Notes under the pieces: generated by a model
The model's database searches: none
Told to the model about the DNA's origin: nothing
Seen by the model: the letters and a program-made list of their open reading frames with translations, nothing else
In this document: piece after piece, positions 34,835 to 44,297 of the stretch
Layout of the letters: every line of letters begins with the position of its first letter
Position numbering within the stretch: the first letter of the stretch is position 1
Translations under genes and position numbers: made by a program
Assembly (NCBI GenBank): GCA_038527215.1
Contig: JBCBGC010000038.1
Span: 1 to 57,705, forward strand
Length of the DNA stretch: 57,705 bases
Source: JAWPMV01 sp038527215
Lineage (GTDB): Bacteria > Bacteroidota > Bacteroidia > J057
Direction of reading: 5' to 3'

Positions 34835-35968
34835 TCAAAAATACCGACTCAAAACGGGCCAAACGGAAGCATAGGTCTGGTCCCAGGAAAATTTTTCACG
34901 CTGCATACGACCCGCAGCTACCAGCTTTTCCCGCAATCCCTCTTGCTCCCATAGCTGTTTCAGACCTTCGGCGATGGCTTCCGGTCGAAAGGGATCAACC
35001 AGCAAGGCCGCCTCTCCTGCTACCTCGGGCAAAGCACTCTCACGACTGGTCAATATAGGGACTTCTGCTTGCATGGCTTCCAGCAAGGGCAATCCAAAGC
35101 CCTCAAAATAAGGTACATAGGTCAAGGCCAGACATCCTCCATACAATAAGGCCAAATCCTCATCAGAAACAAATCCGGTGAATATCACCCGGTCCCGAGC
35201 CTGCATAGCTTGATATACCTGTTCAGCTTCTTGATTTTTCCAGCCTTTGCGCCCCACCAGAAGCAAGCGCACTCCCGCATCCGGGTGCTGAACGCAAAAC
35301 TGGTCAAAGGCTTCCAGCAAATGTGGGAGATTTTTGCGAGGTTGCTGGGTTCCTACAAAAAGGAAGTAAGGCATTCCCTGGCTGAAACGATCTCGTACGG
35401 ACTGGATATTTTCGGACGAAAGGGGCGAAAAGGCTCGACTGCTGCCGTTAGGAGCAACTGAAATTTTTTCCGGAGGCAGCCCATAGCGTTCCATAATATC
35501 CTGGCGGGAAAAATCCGACACCGTCAGCACATGGTCGGCCCACTGCGCATATCTGGGAGAGTATTTCCGGCAATAATGGGAAGCCCAGGGGCGCAAATCC
35601 TGGGGGAAGTGCTCATAGGCCAGGTCATGAAAGACGGGCACCCGAGGGACAAAATCCGCTTTCGGCAGGTAAAATTCCGGAGAAAAGAAAACCGTGGCCG
35701 GATGCTTCTTCAACCAGCGCGGCAGTTGGAAATGAAACCAGGCATGCCATAATAAGGGATGGCGGGCCTGAGGGGCGATCACATAGGGTTCGACATTGCT
35801 GCCAAAGAGGTATTTTTCATCAAAAGCCCGGTCAAACAGGAAGGAGAAATCCACTTCCGAATGCCGCGCAACCATGCGTTGCAAAAGCTCGTAAGCAAAA
35901 CGGCTGATGCCCTCCAAACGATTCGGCAATAGTAAGCGAGTATTTACGACAATGTGAGGGCGCGGCAT
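34835..35968 (-). CDS. Glycosyltransferase of GT4 type
   Basis: A 377-residue GT-B glycosyltransferase. The N-terminal domain begins HIVVNTRLLLPNRLEGISRF. The C-terminal donor-binding domain shows LFVGTQQPRKNLPHLLEAFD, then RVIFTGFVSDEDLALLYGG and the EX7E-type motif FEGFGLPLLEAMQ followed by VPILTSRESALPEVAGEAA. This is the usual layout of GT4 retaining enzymes that use nucleotide sugars. The sugar and acceptor are not determinable. Cytosolic, single gene; it is divergent from argS with about 190 bases between their starts. Confidence 0.92.
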   Translation of the reverse strand: MPRPHIVVNTRLLLPNRLEGISRFAYELLQRMVARHSEVDFSFLFDRAFDEKYLFGSNVEPYVIAPQARHPLLWHAWFHFQLPRWLKKHPATVFFSPEFYLPKADFVPRVPVFHDLAYEHFPQDLRPWASHYCRKYSPRYAQWADHVLTVSDFSRQDIMERYGLPPEKISVAPNGSSRAFSPLSSENIQSVRDRFSQGMPYFLFVGTQQPRKNLPHLLEAFDQFCVQHPDAGVRLLLVGRKGWKNQEAEQVYQAMQARDRVIFTGFVSDEDLALLYGGCLALTYVPYFEGFGLPLLEAMQAEVPILTSRESALPEVAGEAALLVDPFRPEAIAEGLKQLWEQEGLREKLVAAGRMQREKFSWDQTYASVWPVLSRYF

Positions 35969-36160
35969 TCACCAATAATTGACAGGAAAACCCCATGTTT
36001 GTCCTTCCAAGCCCCAAAGTACGGACATTCACATTGAATCGCCACCACCGAAGACGATTCCTTTCCCGCAGGCGCCGGGCCTGATCCCTCTTCCTTTCAT
36101 TGTAATACCCCCTTTTTTTTCTCATTTTTGCCCCTCCAAACTGAGGGCGATTTTATCGTT

Positions 36161-37957
36161 ATGAGCAATTTCATCCACACCTTGCAACAGGCTAGTGCGG
36201 AAGCCATTAAGTCCGTATATGAGTTGGAAGTAGACCCTTCCAGTCTTCCCATTCAAGAAACCCGCAAAGATTTTGAGGGTACCTTTACCCTGGTGGTCTT
36301 TTCCTTAAGCCGATATAAGCTGGGGGCGCCGCAACAAATCGGGGAATCCATCGGTCAATGGCTGGTGGAGAACGTAGCCGAGATTTCTGGCTTCAACGTG
36401 GTGAAGGGCTTCCTGAACCTCAGTTTACATACTACCTTCTGGCAGCAGTTCCTGCACGAGGCCAGTACCGACCCAGGATACTACAAGCTGGAGATCGGAG
36501 CAGGCAAAAGCGTAGTAGTGGAGTATTGCTCCCCCAACACCAACAAACCCCTGCACCTGGGCCACCTCCGGAATATTGTGCTGGGCTATTCCCTGAGTAA
36601 AATCCTGGAAGCCTGTGGCTATGACGTGCATCAGACCTGTCTGTTCAATGACCGGGGCTCCAATATTTCGAAGTCCATGGTAGCCTGGCAACAAGCTGCC
36701 TTAAACGACTCTCCGGATAGTACCGGCAAAAATGGAGATAAATTCGTAGGCGACTATTACGTCGCTTTTGCCAACCAATACAAGGCCGAAGTAGCCGCCA
36801 TGATGGAGGAAGGCATGGACAAGGCCGCTGCGGAAAAAGCAGCTCCCATCATGAAAGCGGTCCATGAGATGACCGTAGCCTGGGAGGAAGGGAATCCCGA
36901 AATCCGGGGACTCTGGACCCAGATGAACCAGTGGGTTTACGATTCTTTTGAAAAAACCTTCGAACGCCTGGGCATCAAATTTGAAAAGTACTTCTACGAG
37001 TCTCAGGTATATCAACGGGGCAAGGAAAGTGTACAGGAGGGATTGGACAAAGGCATTTTTTATACCACCGAAGCAGGTTCCGTAGAGGTAGACCTGGAAG
37101 CGGATAAGCTGGGCAAAAAGACCTTACTCCGGTCCAACGGAACTTCTCTATACATCACCCAGGACCTGGCGGTAGCGCAGGATAAATATGATGCTTATCA
37201 GATGGATAAATCTATCTATGTGGTAGGCAATGAGCAGGACCACCATTTCAAAGTCCTTTTCAATGTCCTGCAGAAACTGGAGAAACCTTATGGAGAAGGG
37301 CTTTTCCATCTTTCCTATGGCATGGTAGAGCTCACCACCGGAAAAATGAAATCCCGGGAAGGCACCACCGTTGAGGCAGATGACCTGATGGATGACATGA
37401 CGGAGACGGCCAAAGCCGCCACCCTGGAGAATCCAGATAAAATTCAAGGGCTGAATGCGCAAGAACTGCATCGCTTATATGAAATTCTGGGCATCGGGGG
37501 CTTAAAGTATTTTCTGGTAAAAGTAGATCCGAAGAAGCGGATTCTCTTTAAGCCGGAGGAGTCCATTCAGCTCCAGGGCAATACCGGGCCTTTTATCCAG
37601 TATTCCTACGCCCGAAACCAGGCCATCAAACGGAAAGCGGAAGCAGATCAGGAAAAATATGATCCTGCCAAGGAACTGGAACTGCCTTTGCTGGAAGAAG
37701 AGCTGAGCGTCCTGCAATTGGTCTTCCGGTATCCTGAGGTGCTGGGAGAGGCTTGTGATACCAATAATCCGGCCCTGATGGCGAACTACGCTTATGAATT
37801 GGCCAAGGAATACAACCGCTTTTATCATGAAGCCCCCATCCTTAAATGCGATTCGCCCCACACCCGGGCTTTCCGGTTTGCGCTATCCAATACGGCTGGG
37901 GAAACCCTGAAACAAGCCATGGAATTGCTGGGCATCAGCATGCCGGATCGGATGTAG
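36161..37957 (+). CDS. argS: Arginyl-tRNA synthetase
   Basis: A 598-residue class I synthetase. It has the N-terminal Add-1 domain typical of ArgS (SAEAIKSVYELEVDPSSLPI). The HIGH motif is HLGH at 132-135 in NKPLHLGHLRN. The KMSKS counterpart is KMKSREG at 395-401, as is normal in Bacteroidota. The C-terminal anticodon-binding helices end LKQAMELLGISMPDRM. I start at the ATG at 36161 (MSNFIHTLQQ); the longer TTG-initiated frame adds 11 unlikely residues. Single gene, divergent from the glycosyltransferase. Identification certain. Confidence 0.97.
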   Translation: MSNFIHTLQQASAEAIKSVYELEVDPSSLPIQETRKDFEGTFTLVVFSLSRYKLGAPQQIGESIGQWLVENVAEISGFNVVKGFLNLSLHTTFWQQFLHEASTDPGYYKLEIGAGKSVVVEYCSPNTNKPLHLGHLRNIVLGYSLSKILEACGYDVHQTCLFNDRGSNISKSMVAWQQAALNDSPDSTGKNGDKFVGDYYVAFANQYKAEVAAMMEEGMDKAAAEKAAPIMKAVHEMTVAWEEGNPEIRGLWTQMNQWVYDSFEKTFERLGIKFEKYFYESQVYQRGKESVQEGLDKGIFYTTEAGSVEVDLEADKLGKKTLLRSNGTSLYITQDLAVAQDKYDAYQMDKSIYVVGNEQDHHFKVLFNVLQKLEKPYGEGLFHLSYGMVELTTGKMKSREGTTVEADDLMDDMTETAKAATLENPDKIQGLNAQELHRLYEILGIGGLKYFLVKVDPKKRILFKPEESIQLQGNTGPFIQYSYARNQAIKRKAEADQEKYDPAKELELPLLEEELSVLQLVFRYPEVLGEACDTNNPALMANYAYELAKEYNRFYHEAPILKCDSPHTRAFRFALSNTAGETLKQAMELLGISMPDRM

Positions 37958-38088
37958 TCCTGGTCCAAGACCGGGCAAGATTGCAGAGAAGGAGAGAATT
38001 TTGTAAATCGTAACTAACTCTAAAGTCCGGGCTGCGTATTTTTACAGAGAGCACCCCACCGCATAGCGAAGGGCTAATTATTGCAAAC

Positions 38089-38922
38089 ATGTTCAAGTAT
38101 TTTGTTAGTAGAGAGTTTCTGTTTACCCTGCTGGGATTAGTAGGGCTAGGCGTACTCACCTACCTCGCCCTCTTCTTCCTCATTTTACCCATGTATACCC
38201 GCCATGGCGCCGGGATTACGGTGCCGGATGTACAGGAGATGTCCTATGCCGAAGCCCTCGAGTTGCTGGATGACGCTGATCTTCGTCCCGATGAGGAGCC
38301 AGACTCCATTTACATGGAAGGCATGGCCCCAGGACTGGTCGTCAAGCAATATCCAGGCCCCTATAGCCGGGTGAAGCCGGGCAGACTGGTATCGTTGACC
38401 ATCAACCAAAGTCGGCCACCCATGGTAGCGGTGCCTTTGATCAAGGATATGATTCTCTATCAGGCCAAAGTACGGCTGGAAGGGAAAAAACTGGCTGTGG
38501 GGCGTGTGACCCGGGTGCCTCATATTGGAAAAGATAAAGTCCTGGAAGTGAAATACAATGGACAGGACATTTCGGGTAAAAGCAACATCAAAGTCCCGAT
38601 GGGCTCCCGTATCGATGTGGTCGTCGGTCAGGGTCTGGGGGCTTACCGGGTAAAAATTCCGGATTTGACCGGGCTGACGTATGATGAAGGCTACGGCTTG
38701 CTGAAAGATATGGGCCTGGGCATAGGCAGTGTAGTCTATAACTCCCGCGGTCCGTCAGAAGAACTGGGAAAGATTTATGCCCAGACGCCTCGCTCCGGGG
38801 TAGGCGATTCCGTCCGCATCGGAACCACCATTAGCCTTTCGGTCTATGGTACAGCGCCCGAAGCCAATGAAGGCATCATCGTGGAGCAGATCGACCAGGA
38901 AACCAATCCTGACGGTAACTAA
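38089..38922 (+). CDS. PASTA-domain membrane protein without kinase
   Basis: A 277-residue protein with one N-terminal membrane segment (about 10-35, EFLFTLLGLVGLGVLTYLAL) and three PASTA repeats outside (about 45-113, 114-187 and 190-255). The first starts ITVPDVQEMSYAEALELLDD, the second PPMVAVPLIKDMILYQAKVR, the third YRVKIPDLTGLTYDEGYGLL. PASTA domains bind peptidoglycan fragments or beta-lactams and usually sit behind a Ser/Thr kinase or PBP; neither is attached or encoded nearby. In Bacteroidota such stand-alone proteins are common and unassigned. A short acidic tail ends the chain. Confidence 0.9.
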   Translation: MFKYFVSREFLFTLLGLVGLGVLTYLALFFLILPMYTRHGAGITVPDVQEMSYAEALELLDDADLRPDEEPDSIYMEGMAPGLVVKQYPGPYSRVKPGRLVSLTINQSRPPMVAVPLIKDMILYQAKVRLEGKKLAVGRVTRVPHIGKDKVLEVKYNGQDISGKSNIKVPMGSRIDVVVGQGLGAYRVKIPDLTGLTYDEGYGLLKDMGLGIGSVVYNSRGPSEELGKIYAQTPRSGVGDSVRIGTTISLSVYGTAPEANEGIIVEQIDQETNPDGN

Positions 38923-38993
38923 TCGCCTCTTAGGAAAGAGGCTTTGGGCCGAGGCTTCCCCTCCACCTAACATCCCAATGGCCGAACAAGCTC

Positions 38994-39024
38994 AAAAAAA
39001 AACAGGCACTCAATGAGTGCCTGT
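38994..39024 (-). terminator. Terminator of the small secreted-protein gene
   Basis: On the minus strand ACAGGCACTCA and TGAGTGCCTGT pair around a single base, followed by nine T. It is 165 bases beyond the stop of the minus-strand gene at 39189. Confidence 0.8.
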
Positions 39025-39188
39025 CTCCATAATCATAAAAACCACAAAACCCTAAATCTTTGTACTTCCGGTAAAAGGGAAGAATAGGTGTTTTCTTCAA
39101 AAGGGGAATCTGATCAGTGCTGTAAGGACGCGTGAAAGTGCGATAATCGTGACCTTACGCTTGGTGCAGGGCTTGGACCGATCGTATG

Positions 39189-39626
39189 TTATTTGTTCGA
39201 AATTCCTCCGCTTTTACCTTTTTCGTAGCTTCTTACAAAGAAGTACTCTAGTACATCCATCTCATCACTATCCCGGTATTGGGTTTTCGCCAGGAGATAA
39301 ATTTTGTTTGGGCTGATGAATCGAAAATTCAATTCATAGCTAGTGAAATCCTGGTGGTAGGTTGCAACCCACACATTACCAGTTTTTCGCAGGGTCGTGG
39401 GATCCCAGCTGCAATCGCCGGCATAACAGTCTTCATAGGCAGTGATCTGAAATTTCTTCGCATCAATGAACAGCTTAGAAATAACAGAGCTGTGCGGATT
39501 GAGGTTCTTCCAGAAAGCAGTACCAAGCTTACTCGGATGCTGCTGTGCAATCACATCATTCCTTCCCGCCAGGTTCAACAGAATCAAGAGAAATAAAAGA
39601 GCCAGGTAACGCGTGCTGGATTTCAT
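39189..39626 (-). CDS. Small secreted protein of unknown function
   Basis: A 145-residue protein with a signal peptide (MKSSTRYLALLFLLILLNLA, cut after VIAQ). The mature part is beta-rich with two cysteines (EDCYAGDCSW) that could form a disulfide, and a segment FRFISPNKIYLLAKTQYRD. I do not recognise a family. I start at 39626, because the 10 upstream residues precede the signal peptide without purpose. It seems to be a single gene with a terminator 165 bases downstream. Confidence 0.6.
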   Translation of the reverse strand: MKSSTRYLALLFLLILLNLAGRNDVIAQQHPSKLGTAFWKNLNPHSSVISKLFIDAKKFQITAYEDCYAGDCSWDPTTLRKTGNVWVATYHQDFTSYELNFRFISPNKIYLLAKTQYRDSDEMDVLEYFFVRSYEKGKSGGISNK

Positions 39627-40033
39627 ACGTGAAATCTTTGAAGGTTCCTTTAACATGAATCATCTAGCACCGACCTACAACCTAAAGGTAAGGGCTCACC
39701 CAGGGCTAAGGAAACCACAAAAATTATGGACCTTACATAAGTCACAAGCGCCCTTTCAACCCTTCACACCGGGAAAATAACCGTTCACCAGAGCCAGACC
39801 GCCTATTTGGATATCCCTGCTCGCATTTAGAGAAAAAGCTTTACATAAGGCAGAAAAAAAATTTTGTGCGAGTCGCGATATTTTTCTGGTTAAAATATCG
39901 GAATAGGCATTTTCACCCGCCCATTTCCTACCCCTATTTCCCTACCCATCTGGCTGAAGCAGCCCCTTTCCGCTTGTAGAGTAGGGTATTTGCCCTTATT
40001 TTTACACCTCCCGGTAGACTGGCCCGAATACTT
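39627..40033. other. Intergenic region with a strong hairpin
   Basis: About 400 bases without a gene between two divergent starts. A hairpin CGATATTTT...AAAATATCG lies at 39876-39900. The motif (C)TTACATAAG(T/G) occurs at about 39730 and 39842. Promoters of both genes must be here, but no clear consensus can be set. Confidence 0.45.
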
Positions 40034-41548
40034 ATGAAAAGTACCTTCTCTTTATTTCTGTTGCTGAGCCTACCGGTTTTTTGTTCCGCCCAGCTATTTC
40101 CCGAGCTGGAATGGCAGATGTTTTTCGATAATCATGGAAGCGATTGGCCGGTCACCATGGCCAAAGGCCCAGACAGCAGCCTGGTGATCGGGGGACATAC
40201 GACCGTGGAAGATTCCTTACCTGACAACTGTGCCGATATCTGGATTCTGAAAATCTCCCCAGACGGATTATTGCTGTGGGAACGGGAAGTATCCATGACC
40301 GGTTGCGAAGAATTACGGGACCTGGTCCTCACCGATGATGGAGGGGTCCTTTTTATCGGCATCACCAATTCCCTCATTCCCCACGCAGAAAAAGGCGATG
40401 ACACCTACTGGTCCGATGTCCTGGTCGGTAAACTCGACAGTACAGGGACGGTGGAGTGGTTGCAAAGCTATGGAGGCAGCCATGGCGATCAGGCCTATCA
40501 GGTAATCTCGGGCAATTACAGCGACTATATTATTGCCGGAGGCACCCACTCCGTAGACGGCTTGCTGAAACGGCCGAATCGCATGGGAGATCCCTGGACC
40601 CTCAAGATTGACAACCGGGGGCAGGTCCGCTTCAGTGAAAAACTCGGCGGCTCCCTCACCGATTGGGCTACCGCCATTACCCAGGACAAAGCAGGCGATT
40701 ATCTGCTGGCTGGGGTTACAGATTCACGCTTCCTAAGAGAAAAAGGCCTGGGTGCCTATGGCAACGGATATGTAGCCCGTCTTTCGGAAACGGGACAGAT
40801 CAAATGGCAAAGGGCATATCCCAGCCCTGAAGGAGGACAACTCAAAGCCATTCTCACCAATGAGGATGGGCGCATCATCGTGGCTGGCGACCGCAAATAT
40901 GAACAAACAGGCCAGGATTTCTGGTGGATGAAACTTACCTCCAACGGCAAACTGATCAGAGAGCAGCATTTTCCGATGGACGAACATGAATTTTTGACAG
41001 ATATGATCGCCTGTAGCAATGGAGGCTACCTACTCAGTGGCTATTCTCTTTCCCGTGGCAGCAGTAACCCCTACAGTAAAGGAGGAGATGACTTCTGGTT
41101 ACTACGGGTAGATGAGCAGGGGAAAATGATCTGGAAAAAAACCTACGGCGGGCCTGATCACGAGCGCTGCCGGGCCATCCTGGAGTTTGAGCCAGGGGTC
41201 TTTTATGCCTTAGGGGAAAAAAATAATGTCTTCTCTCCCCAAGCCAGTCAGGACCAGGATTTTTGGCTCCTGAAGATTAGCGAACTCCCCACCGATTCTA
41301 TCCAGGCTGATATTTATGTACGGGCCAAGGACTTTCGGATCAACCGTGATACGCCCACCCGCTTCCGGGCCCGTTATCAATACGGTGAAAGGTTCCTTTG
41401 GGATTTTGGAGATGGGACCACCTCTACGGAAGAGCAACCGCTCAAGTCCTATGAAATTTCCGGTACCTATCGCATTCGCCTCACCATTTTCATGAATGAA
41501 AACTGCCAGCAAACTGTCTTTCTCGAGCGTTTATTGGAAGTTTGGTAA
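40034..41548 (+). CDS. Secreted protein with delta-60-like repeats and C-terminal PKD domain
   Basis: A 504-residue exported protein. The signal peptide is MKSTFSLFLLLSLPVFCSAQ. From about 30 to 415 runs a series of about six repeats of the type GGD...D.WLLK.D..G...W...YGG...D, for example GDDFWLLRVDEQGKMIWKKT followed by YGGPDHERCRAI. They probably form a beta-propeller-like fold. A PKD domain closes the chain (about 430-500), with FLWDFGDGTTSTEEQPLKSY as its signature. There is no obvious T9SS C-terminal sorting domain after it. Function unknown; such proteins occur at the surface of Saprospiria/Lewinella-type bacteria. Confidence 0.85.
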   Translation: MKSTFSLFLLLSLPVFCSAQLFPELEWQMFFDNHGSDWPVTMAKGPDSSLVIGGHTTVEDSLPDNCADIWILKISPDGLLLWEREVSMTGCEELRDLVLTDDGGVLFIGITNSLIPHAEKGDDTYWSDVLVGKLDSTGTVEWLQSYGGSHGDQAYQVISGNYSDYIIAGGTHSVDGLLKRPNRMGDPWTLKIDNRGQVRFSEKLGGSLTDWATAITQDKAGDYLLAGVTDSRFLREKGLGAYGNGYVARLSETGQIKWQRAYPSPEGGQLKAILTNEDGRIIVAGDRKYEQTGQDFWWMKLTSNGKLIREQHFPMDEHEFLTDMIACSNGGYLLSGYSLSRGSSNPYSKGGDDFWLLRVDEQGKMIWKKTYGGPDHERCRAILEFEPGVFYALGEKNNVFSPQASQDQDFWLLKISELPTDSIQADIYVRAKDFRINRDTPTRFRARYQYGERFLWDFGDGTTSTEEQPLKSYEISGTYRIRLTIFMNENCQQTVFLERLLEVW

Positions 41549-41557
41549 AGGGTGGAC

Positions 41558-41604
41558 AAAAAAAAATGCCAGCTACAGATAATTTTCTTTATCTGCCTCT
41601 GGCA
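41558..41604 (-). terminator. Minus-strand terminator of unknown transcript
   Basis: TGCCAG/CTGGCA and the inner CAGATAA/TTATCTG pair into a bulged stem; on the minus strand it is followed by nine T. The only minus-strand candidate upstream is the doubtful 86-aa frame at 41589-41849, whose stop lies inside the stem. Confidence 0.7.
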
Positions 41605-41849
41605 ACTTTACGATAACTGGATACAAGAATTGGGCTAGAATGCCCTTCTTCGATACCATGTATCAACTCCAATACCTTGAAAGGTGACTTACGTCCAGGC
41701 AAGTCTGCGCTCACTGTATGCCAGCGCATCTTCAGGCATTTGCGAATAGGTTGAGGGGTATGGTAAGGAAGGAACTTAGGTTCATTACAAAGAAAGGAGA
41801 TTTTCCCCCCAAATAGAAGAAAAGTAAAGTTCCTGCCAGAATCGCGCAA
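41589..41849 (-). CDS. Doubtful small protein, 86 residues
   Basis: A basic 86-residue frame beginning with TTG. Its second half (PGRKSPFKVLELIHGIEEGH, ending SSYRKVARGR) reads like a plausible peptide, but I see no family, no ribosome-binding site and no coupling to another gene. The only support is that a good minus-strand terminator starts within its last codons. It may equally be a non-coding transcript or chance. Listed so that the terminator has an explanation. Confidence 0.2.
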   Translation of the reverse strand: MRDSGRNFTFLLFGGKISFLCNEPKFLPYHTPQPIRKCLKMRWHTVSADLPGRKSPFKVLELIHGIEEGHSSPILVSSYRKVARGR

Positions 41850-42134
41850 AAAAGACCATGATTTTGTAGGATTTGATGGACAAAATTTTCCTCTTCGCTT
41901 TCACCACAAGCACAACCAACTATCTATCAATCACTTAAGACAATTCATATTTGAAAATTTGAATTCAGGGAATCATTTAATCAGACCGGTCCGAATGTTA
42001 GATTCTTCTGATATTCTGAAAAAACGGCGGAAAATAAGGGAATTAGCTGCTTTTTCATCAGAAACTTAATCTGCGTATCTTGGTTGAACTATCGCACGCG
42101 CCCGCCTCAGGGCCATCATTTTGAGCAAAAATAT

Positions 42135-42971
42135 ATGAGTTTTAAGGGGACGGAATCCTATGTGGCCACCAAGGCCCTTTCTATCGCAGTCAACGCCGCT
42201 ATACATCTTCAGAAACCGCTCATCGTCAAAGGAGAACCAGGGACGGGAAAGACCATGTTGGCACATGAGATCGCCAAAGCCATGGACAAACCCCTGATCA
42301 CCTGGCACATCAAGTCAACCACCCTGGCTCAGCAGGGCTTGTATGAGTATGATGCGGTATCCCGATTAAGGGACTCTCAACTCGGTTCCGATCGGGTACA
42401 GGATATTTCTCACTATATCAAAAAAGGAAAACTCTGGGAGGCCTTCGCTGCCGATGAGCCCGTAGTCCTCCTGATTGATGAGATCGACAAGGCAGACATC
42501 GAATTTCCCAACGACCTATTGCTGGAGTTGGACAAAATGGAATTCTACTGCTACGAATTGCAAGAAACCATCGTAGCTAAGCATCGCCCCATCGTCATCA
42601 TCACCTCGAATAACGAAAAGGAGCTACCAGATGCCTTTTTGCGTCGCTGCTTTTTCCACTATATTCAATTCCCGGACCAGCAGACCATGAAACAGATCGT
42701 GGATGTTCACCATCCCGGTTTGGACCAGACCTTATTGGATCGATCCTTGAAAATCTTCTATCAGATCAGAGAGGTAAAAGGGATCAAGAAAAAACCTTCG
42801 ACCAGTGAGTTAATCGACTGGCTCAAGTTGATCATCCTTGAACGCATCAATCTCAAGGAGTTGGAAGAAGTCAACCTCAAAGAAAACATGCCTCCGTTTG
42901 AAGGGGCCCTGATCAAGAATGAGCAGGACTATCAGGTGATAGAAAAGCTCCGCCAATGGAACCGTGGATAA
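42135..42971 (+). CDS. MoxR-type AAA+ ATPase
   Basis: A 278-residue AAA+ ATPase of the MoxR group, which acts with VWA proteins as a metal- or protein-loading chaperone. Walker A is GEPGTGKT at 33-40, Walker B VVLLIDE at 110-116, sensor 1 in PIVIITSNNEKELPDAFLRR with the arginine finger pair. The middle carries the typical FPNDLLLELDKMEF insert. I start at the ATG at 42135; the longer frame begins with TTG and lacks support. It is followed after 29 bases by a CoxE-like VWA gene, the classic pair. Its closest relative in this window is the second MoxR at 52078. Confidence 0.93.
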   Translation: MSFKGTESYVATKALSIAVNAAIHLQKPLIVKGEPGTGKTMLAHEIAKAMDKPLITWHIKSTTLAQQGLYEYDAVSRLRDSQLGSDRVQDISHYIKKGKLWEAFAADEPVVLLIDEIDKADIEFPNDLLLELDKMEFYCYELQETIVAKHRPIVIITSNNEKELPDAFLRRCFFHYIQFPDQQTMKQIVDVHHPGLDQTLLDRSLKIFYQIREVKGIKKKPSTSELIDWLKLIILERINLKELEEVNLKENMPPFEGALIKNEQDYQVIEKLRQWNRG

Positions 42972-43000
42972 ACCCGATGTACGTTTAAACCCAGTAGGCT

Positions 43001-44221
43001 GTGTTTATTAAATTTTTCCTCTTGCTGCGCCAGCATGGCATCAAAGTCTCCATCAAGGAATACCTGCATTTGATGGAAGCCCTGGAGGCGGACCTGATTA
43101 AGTCCTCTCTGGAGGAATTTTACTACCTCAGTCGCAGCATTCTGGTCAAGCATGAGGCCCAGTTAGATAGCTATGATGTCCTCTTCGGGCAGTACTTCCA
43201 GGGAAAAGAGGGCCTGGACCAGGCCTTCTGGGAGCAGGTTCCGGAAGAGTGGCTACGCGCCCAGTTGGAGAAGGTGATCGATCCTGCAGACCTGGAAGCC
43301 ATTGAATCCATGGGCGGGCTGGATGCCCTTATGGAACGCTTCAAGCAATTGATGGAGGAGCAGGAGGAAGCCCACGAAGGCGGTGATACCTTTATTGGCA
43401 CCCAGGGTAATTCTCCCTTTGGCAACAGCGGCTTTAACCCAGAAGGCTTCCGGATGGGCGGGCAGAGCAAGCACCGCAATGCCATTAAGGTCTGGGATAA
43501 GCGTCAGTACGCCAATCTCAACGGCAAAGTCGAGCTGAACACCCGGAACCTCAAGCTGGTGCTCAAGCGGCTCCGCGTCCTCACGCGAGAAGGCGTGGCC
43601 GACGAACTCAACCTGAAAGATACCATTCGTAAGACCTCCGAAAACGCGGGTTACCTGGACATACAGATGCGGCCGACCCGCCGCAACAAAGTAAAGGTCC
43701 TTTTGCTGTTTGACATCGGCGGTTCCATGGACGACCATGTGCGGATTTGCTCTGAGCTTTTTTCCGCCGCCAAATACGAATTCAAGCAACTGGAGTTTTA
43801 CTACTTCCACAATTGCCTCTATGACTATGTTTGGAAGGACAACCGTCGTCGGCACGGAGAGCGCATTCCTACCTGGGACCTGCTCAACCGTTACAAAAGA
43901 GATTATAAAGTGATTTTTGTGGGGGACGCAGCCATGTCTCCCGTGGAGATCATGTACAAAGGCGGGAGCGTGGAGTACTGGAACGAGGAGCCCGGCATCG
44001 TCTGGATGCAACGCATGCAGGATCATTTCGAACACATGATCTGGATCAACCCCAATCCTGAGTATTCCTGGAACTACTTTGAGTCTACCTCTATCCTGCG
44101 CCGCTTTATGAAGTTCCGCATGTTCCCCATGACCCTGGAAGGAATCCAGTTGGGCATGAAAGCCTTAAAGGATCATCGCATGACCTATGGGGATGAGCAT
44201 AATGCGCAGACTTATCGATAG
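43001..44221 (+). CDS. CoxE-like VWA domain protein
   Basis: A 406-residue cytosolic protein. The first 70 residues form the helical N-terminal domain of CoxE/VWA proteins (FIKFFLLLRQHGIKVSIKEY). A flexible glycine-rich part follows (about 125-160). The vWA domain begins KVKVLLLFDIGGSMDDHV, with the metal-site DxGxS at D238. It starts with GTG at 43001. Such proteins work with a MoxR ATPase in maturation of metalloenzymes or as chaperones; the target here is unknown because no other gene is in the operon. A bidirectional terminator follows. Confidence 0.93.
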   Translation: MFIKFFLLLRQHGIKVSIKEYLHLMEALEADLIKSSLEEFYYLSRSILVKHEAQLDSYDVLFGQYFQGKEGLDQAFWEQVPEEWLRAQLEKVIDPADLEAIESMGGLDALMERFKQLMEEQEEAHEGGDTFIGTQGNSPFGNSGFNPEGFRMGGQSKHRNAIKVWDKRQYANLNGKVELNTRNLKLVLKRLRVLTREGVADELNLKDTIRKTSENAGYLDIQMRPTRRNKVKVLLLFDIGGSMDDHVRICSELFSAAKYEFKQLEFYYFHNCLYDYVWKDNRRRHGERIPTWDLLNRYKRDYKVIFVGDAAMSPVEIMYKGGSVEYWNEEPGIVWMQRMQDHFEHMIWINPNPEYSWNYFESTSILRRFMKFRMFPMTLEGIQLGMKALKDHRMTYGDEHNAQTYR

Positions 44222-44241
44222 AACCTTTTTCTGTATAAGAT

Positions 44242-44286
44242 AAAAAAAGCAGGGGCAGGCACTGAGTGCTGCCCCTGCTGGTTTTT
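44242..44286. terminator. Shared terminator between the VWA gene and the efflux operon
   Basis: GCAGGGGCAG and CTGCCCCTGC pair, with an inner CAC/GTG, flanked by seven A on the left and GGTTTTT on the right. It can end the plus-strand VWA transcript and the minus-strand efflux operon alike. Confidence 0.92.
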
Positions 44287-44297
44287 GTATGTATGAC

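Larger units (their letters stand above)
41549..42134. other. Gene-poor region before the MoxR gene
   Basis: About 585 bases. It holds a terminator on the minus strand (41558-41604), a doubtful 86-aa minus-strand frame and an AT-rich part (41900-42080) that should carry the MoxR promoter. No insertion-sequence remnant is evident. Confidence 0.5.

Noticed and set aside
43253..44035. Minus-strand frame of 260 codons opposite the VWA gene
   Set aside because: The plus-strand protein has the VWA metal site and CoxE-like layout; the antisense frame is a shadow.
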